From positions 1 to 64,000 of the forward strand of contig NZ_BEWO01000015.1 of assembly GCF_002723975.1 (NCBI RefSeq): a stretch of 64,000 bases of DNA. Direction: 5' to 3'. Shown piece by piece: positions 63,275 to 64,000 of this stretch. The DNA comes from Gluconobacter japonicus (GTDB lineage: Bacteria; Pseudomonadota; Alphaproteobacteria; Acetobacterales; Acetobacteraceae). Position 1 is the stretch's first letter. Every line of letters begins with the position of its first letter. The notes under the pieces were generated by a model. The model saw only the letters and a list, made by a program, of their open reading frames with translations, made no database searches and was not told where the DNA came from. The translations under genes were made by a program, and so were the position numbers.

Positions 63275-64000
63275 TTATCGCGGGCCAATAGTGGTGGTGG
63301 TCAGGGTGTTACGGACGCTGATGACAGGATCAAGCAGCCACTGCCAAAGATGCCTGCGGTCTGTCGCAATATCGGCGGAGACCGTCATGCCCGCTTCAAG
63401 CGGGTGTCGTATTCCGTAGGTCTCGACATAAGCCTGATCTGGTTGAACCCGGATACGATAAATGTCCTGCGGAGAGCTGTTTTTCTGATCGTTGCCCTGC
63501 GCAGAGCGGGGGGTCTGTTGTGCCCCGTTGGTGACGGGGGCATGCGTGATTTCCGCAATATGACCGTGATGAAGACCGAATTTCTGATAAGGAAACGCAT
63601 CGTAGCGCAGGAGAACGGGTTCGTTTTCTTTAAGAAATCCGATCGAAGCACTGTTGACGTAGAGTTCAATCTGCAGAGCATGATCTGTTGGCAGAAGGGT
63701 CACGAGAGGTGTGCCTGCTGCAACCTGTTCTCCAAGATAACCTCGGACACCCGTCAGGATACCGTCTTCCGGAGCAAGAACAATATTACTGCGACGGCCT
63801 TCGTTTTCGGCAGTTTGCTGATCGATGGCGGCAATCTGCTTATCCAAGTCATTCAGGTCGTGGGAAAGTTCGCTATCAAACCGGGCAAGCTTGGAGGCGA
63901 GGTCTGAAATCTTGCTTTCTGCGTCCGTGCGAGACTGAAGGGCCTGCGCGTGGGAACTGAGAAGCTGCGCATAGGTGTAAAGCTGGCTCTGGAACTGGGT
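63275..64000 (-). CDS. HlyD-family membrane fusion protein (partial)
   Basis: Open from 64000, so only about 241 C-terminal residues are seen; the N-terminal membrane anchor is off the window. A coiled-coil half (AQLLSSHAQALQSRTDAESK, ARFDSELSHDLNDLDKQIAA) leads into the lipoyl/barrel part (VLAPEDGILTGVRGYLGEQV, IGFLKENEPVLLRYDAFPY) and ends with HPLEAGMTVSADI, typical of HlyD. It ends 11 bp before the C39 exporter start and forms a type I secretion pair with it; an outer-membrane partner is not in view. Confidence 0.92.
   Translation of the reverse strand, partial: TQFQSQLYTYAQLLSSHAQALQSRTDAESKISDLASKLARFDSELSHDLNDLDKQIAAIDQQTAENEGRRSNIVLAPEDGILTGVRGYLGEQVAAGTPLVTLLPTDHALQIELYVNSASIGFLKENEPVLLRYDAFPYQKFGLHHGHIAEITHAPVTNGAQQTPRSAQGNDQKNSSPQDIYRIRVQPDQAYVETYGIRHPLEAGMTVSADIATDRRHLWQWLLDPVISVRNTLTTTTIGPR

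Noticed and set aside
1-64000. CRISPR array or prophage
   Set aside because: No regularly spaced repeats and no phage structural genes were seen anywhere in the window.

Overview
The window looks like chromosomal DNA of an acetic acid bacterium (Acetobacteraceae, probably Gluconobacter or a close relative). This is inferred from gene content and protein style: a DusB-NtrC-NtrY-NtrX-Hfq-HflX block, an alphaproteobacterial his operon order, a UbiM-type ubiquinone hydroxylase, an IS5-type transposase relic and moderately high GC. No rRNA is present to confirm it. About 60 protein genes and two tRNAs (Glu-CUC, His-GUG) can be supported.

Left end (1-4.8 kb): a decapitated SsuB/TauB-like ABC ATPase, then an AT-rich stretch and a three-gene set: a 569-aa composite protein ending in a DUF1796-like domain, an FkbH-type HAD-IIIC protein and a free acyl carrier protein. 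This looks like an acquired, polyketide- or surface-glycan-type acyl-modification module. 5.0-8.7 kb: nitrate-reductase-associated protein, FdhF/YdeP-type molybdopterin oxidoreductase and FdhD. 8.9-11.4 kb: a TonB-dependent siderophore receptor with a strong Fur box. 11.8-12.9 kb: a decayed IS5-family transposase beside tRNA-Glu.

12.9-17.4 kb (minus): hisB, a DUF2628 membrane protein, hisH, a GNAT-hisA fusion, hisF, hisE and a HIT protein. 17.6-20.4 kb (plus): nitroreductase, ubiM and a medium-chain dehydrogenase. 20.5-26.7 kb (mostly minus): HTH/membrane protein, large MscS channel, pyrD, a sugar-phosphate isomerase-like protein and an alpha/beta hydrolase. 26.8-34 kb (plus): dusB, a shrunken NtrC, ntrY, ntrX, hfq, hflX; no ntrB is seen.

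34-43.5 kb: OpgC-like membrane protein, two cupins, a SulP transporter, an SDR, tRNA-His with a gene-poor flank, a small membrane protein, an EamA transporter, an NAD-binding epimerase-like protein and a large anchored protein of unknown role. 43.8-47.7 kb (plus): rplM-rpsI, ilvE and manC. 47.7-54.6 kb: a molybdenum cofactor region (mocA-like and xdhC on minus; moeA, moaA, moaC, a mobA-moaD fusion and moaE on plus; a molbindin on minus), interrupted by a Fur-boxed pair of unknown genes. 54.7-61 kb: ornithine-type decarboxylase with a long leader, YihY/BrkB protein, RlpA, aroQ-accB-accC and a NIPSNAP protein. Right end: a C39-peptidase ABC exporter and a HlyD-type adaptor that runs off the window.

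The observations most worth a second look are the GNAT-HisA fusion, the MobA-MoaD fusion with an internal Shine-Dalgarno and start in front of MoaD, the degenerate NtrC without a partner NtrB, the DUF1796/FkbH/ACP module, and the Fur-controlled unknown gene pair at 53.6-54.4 kb.
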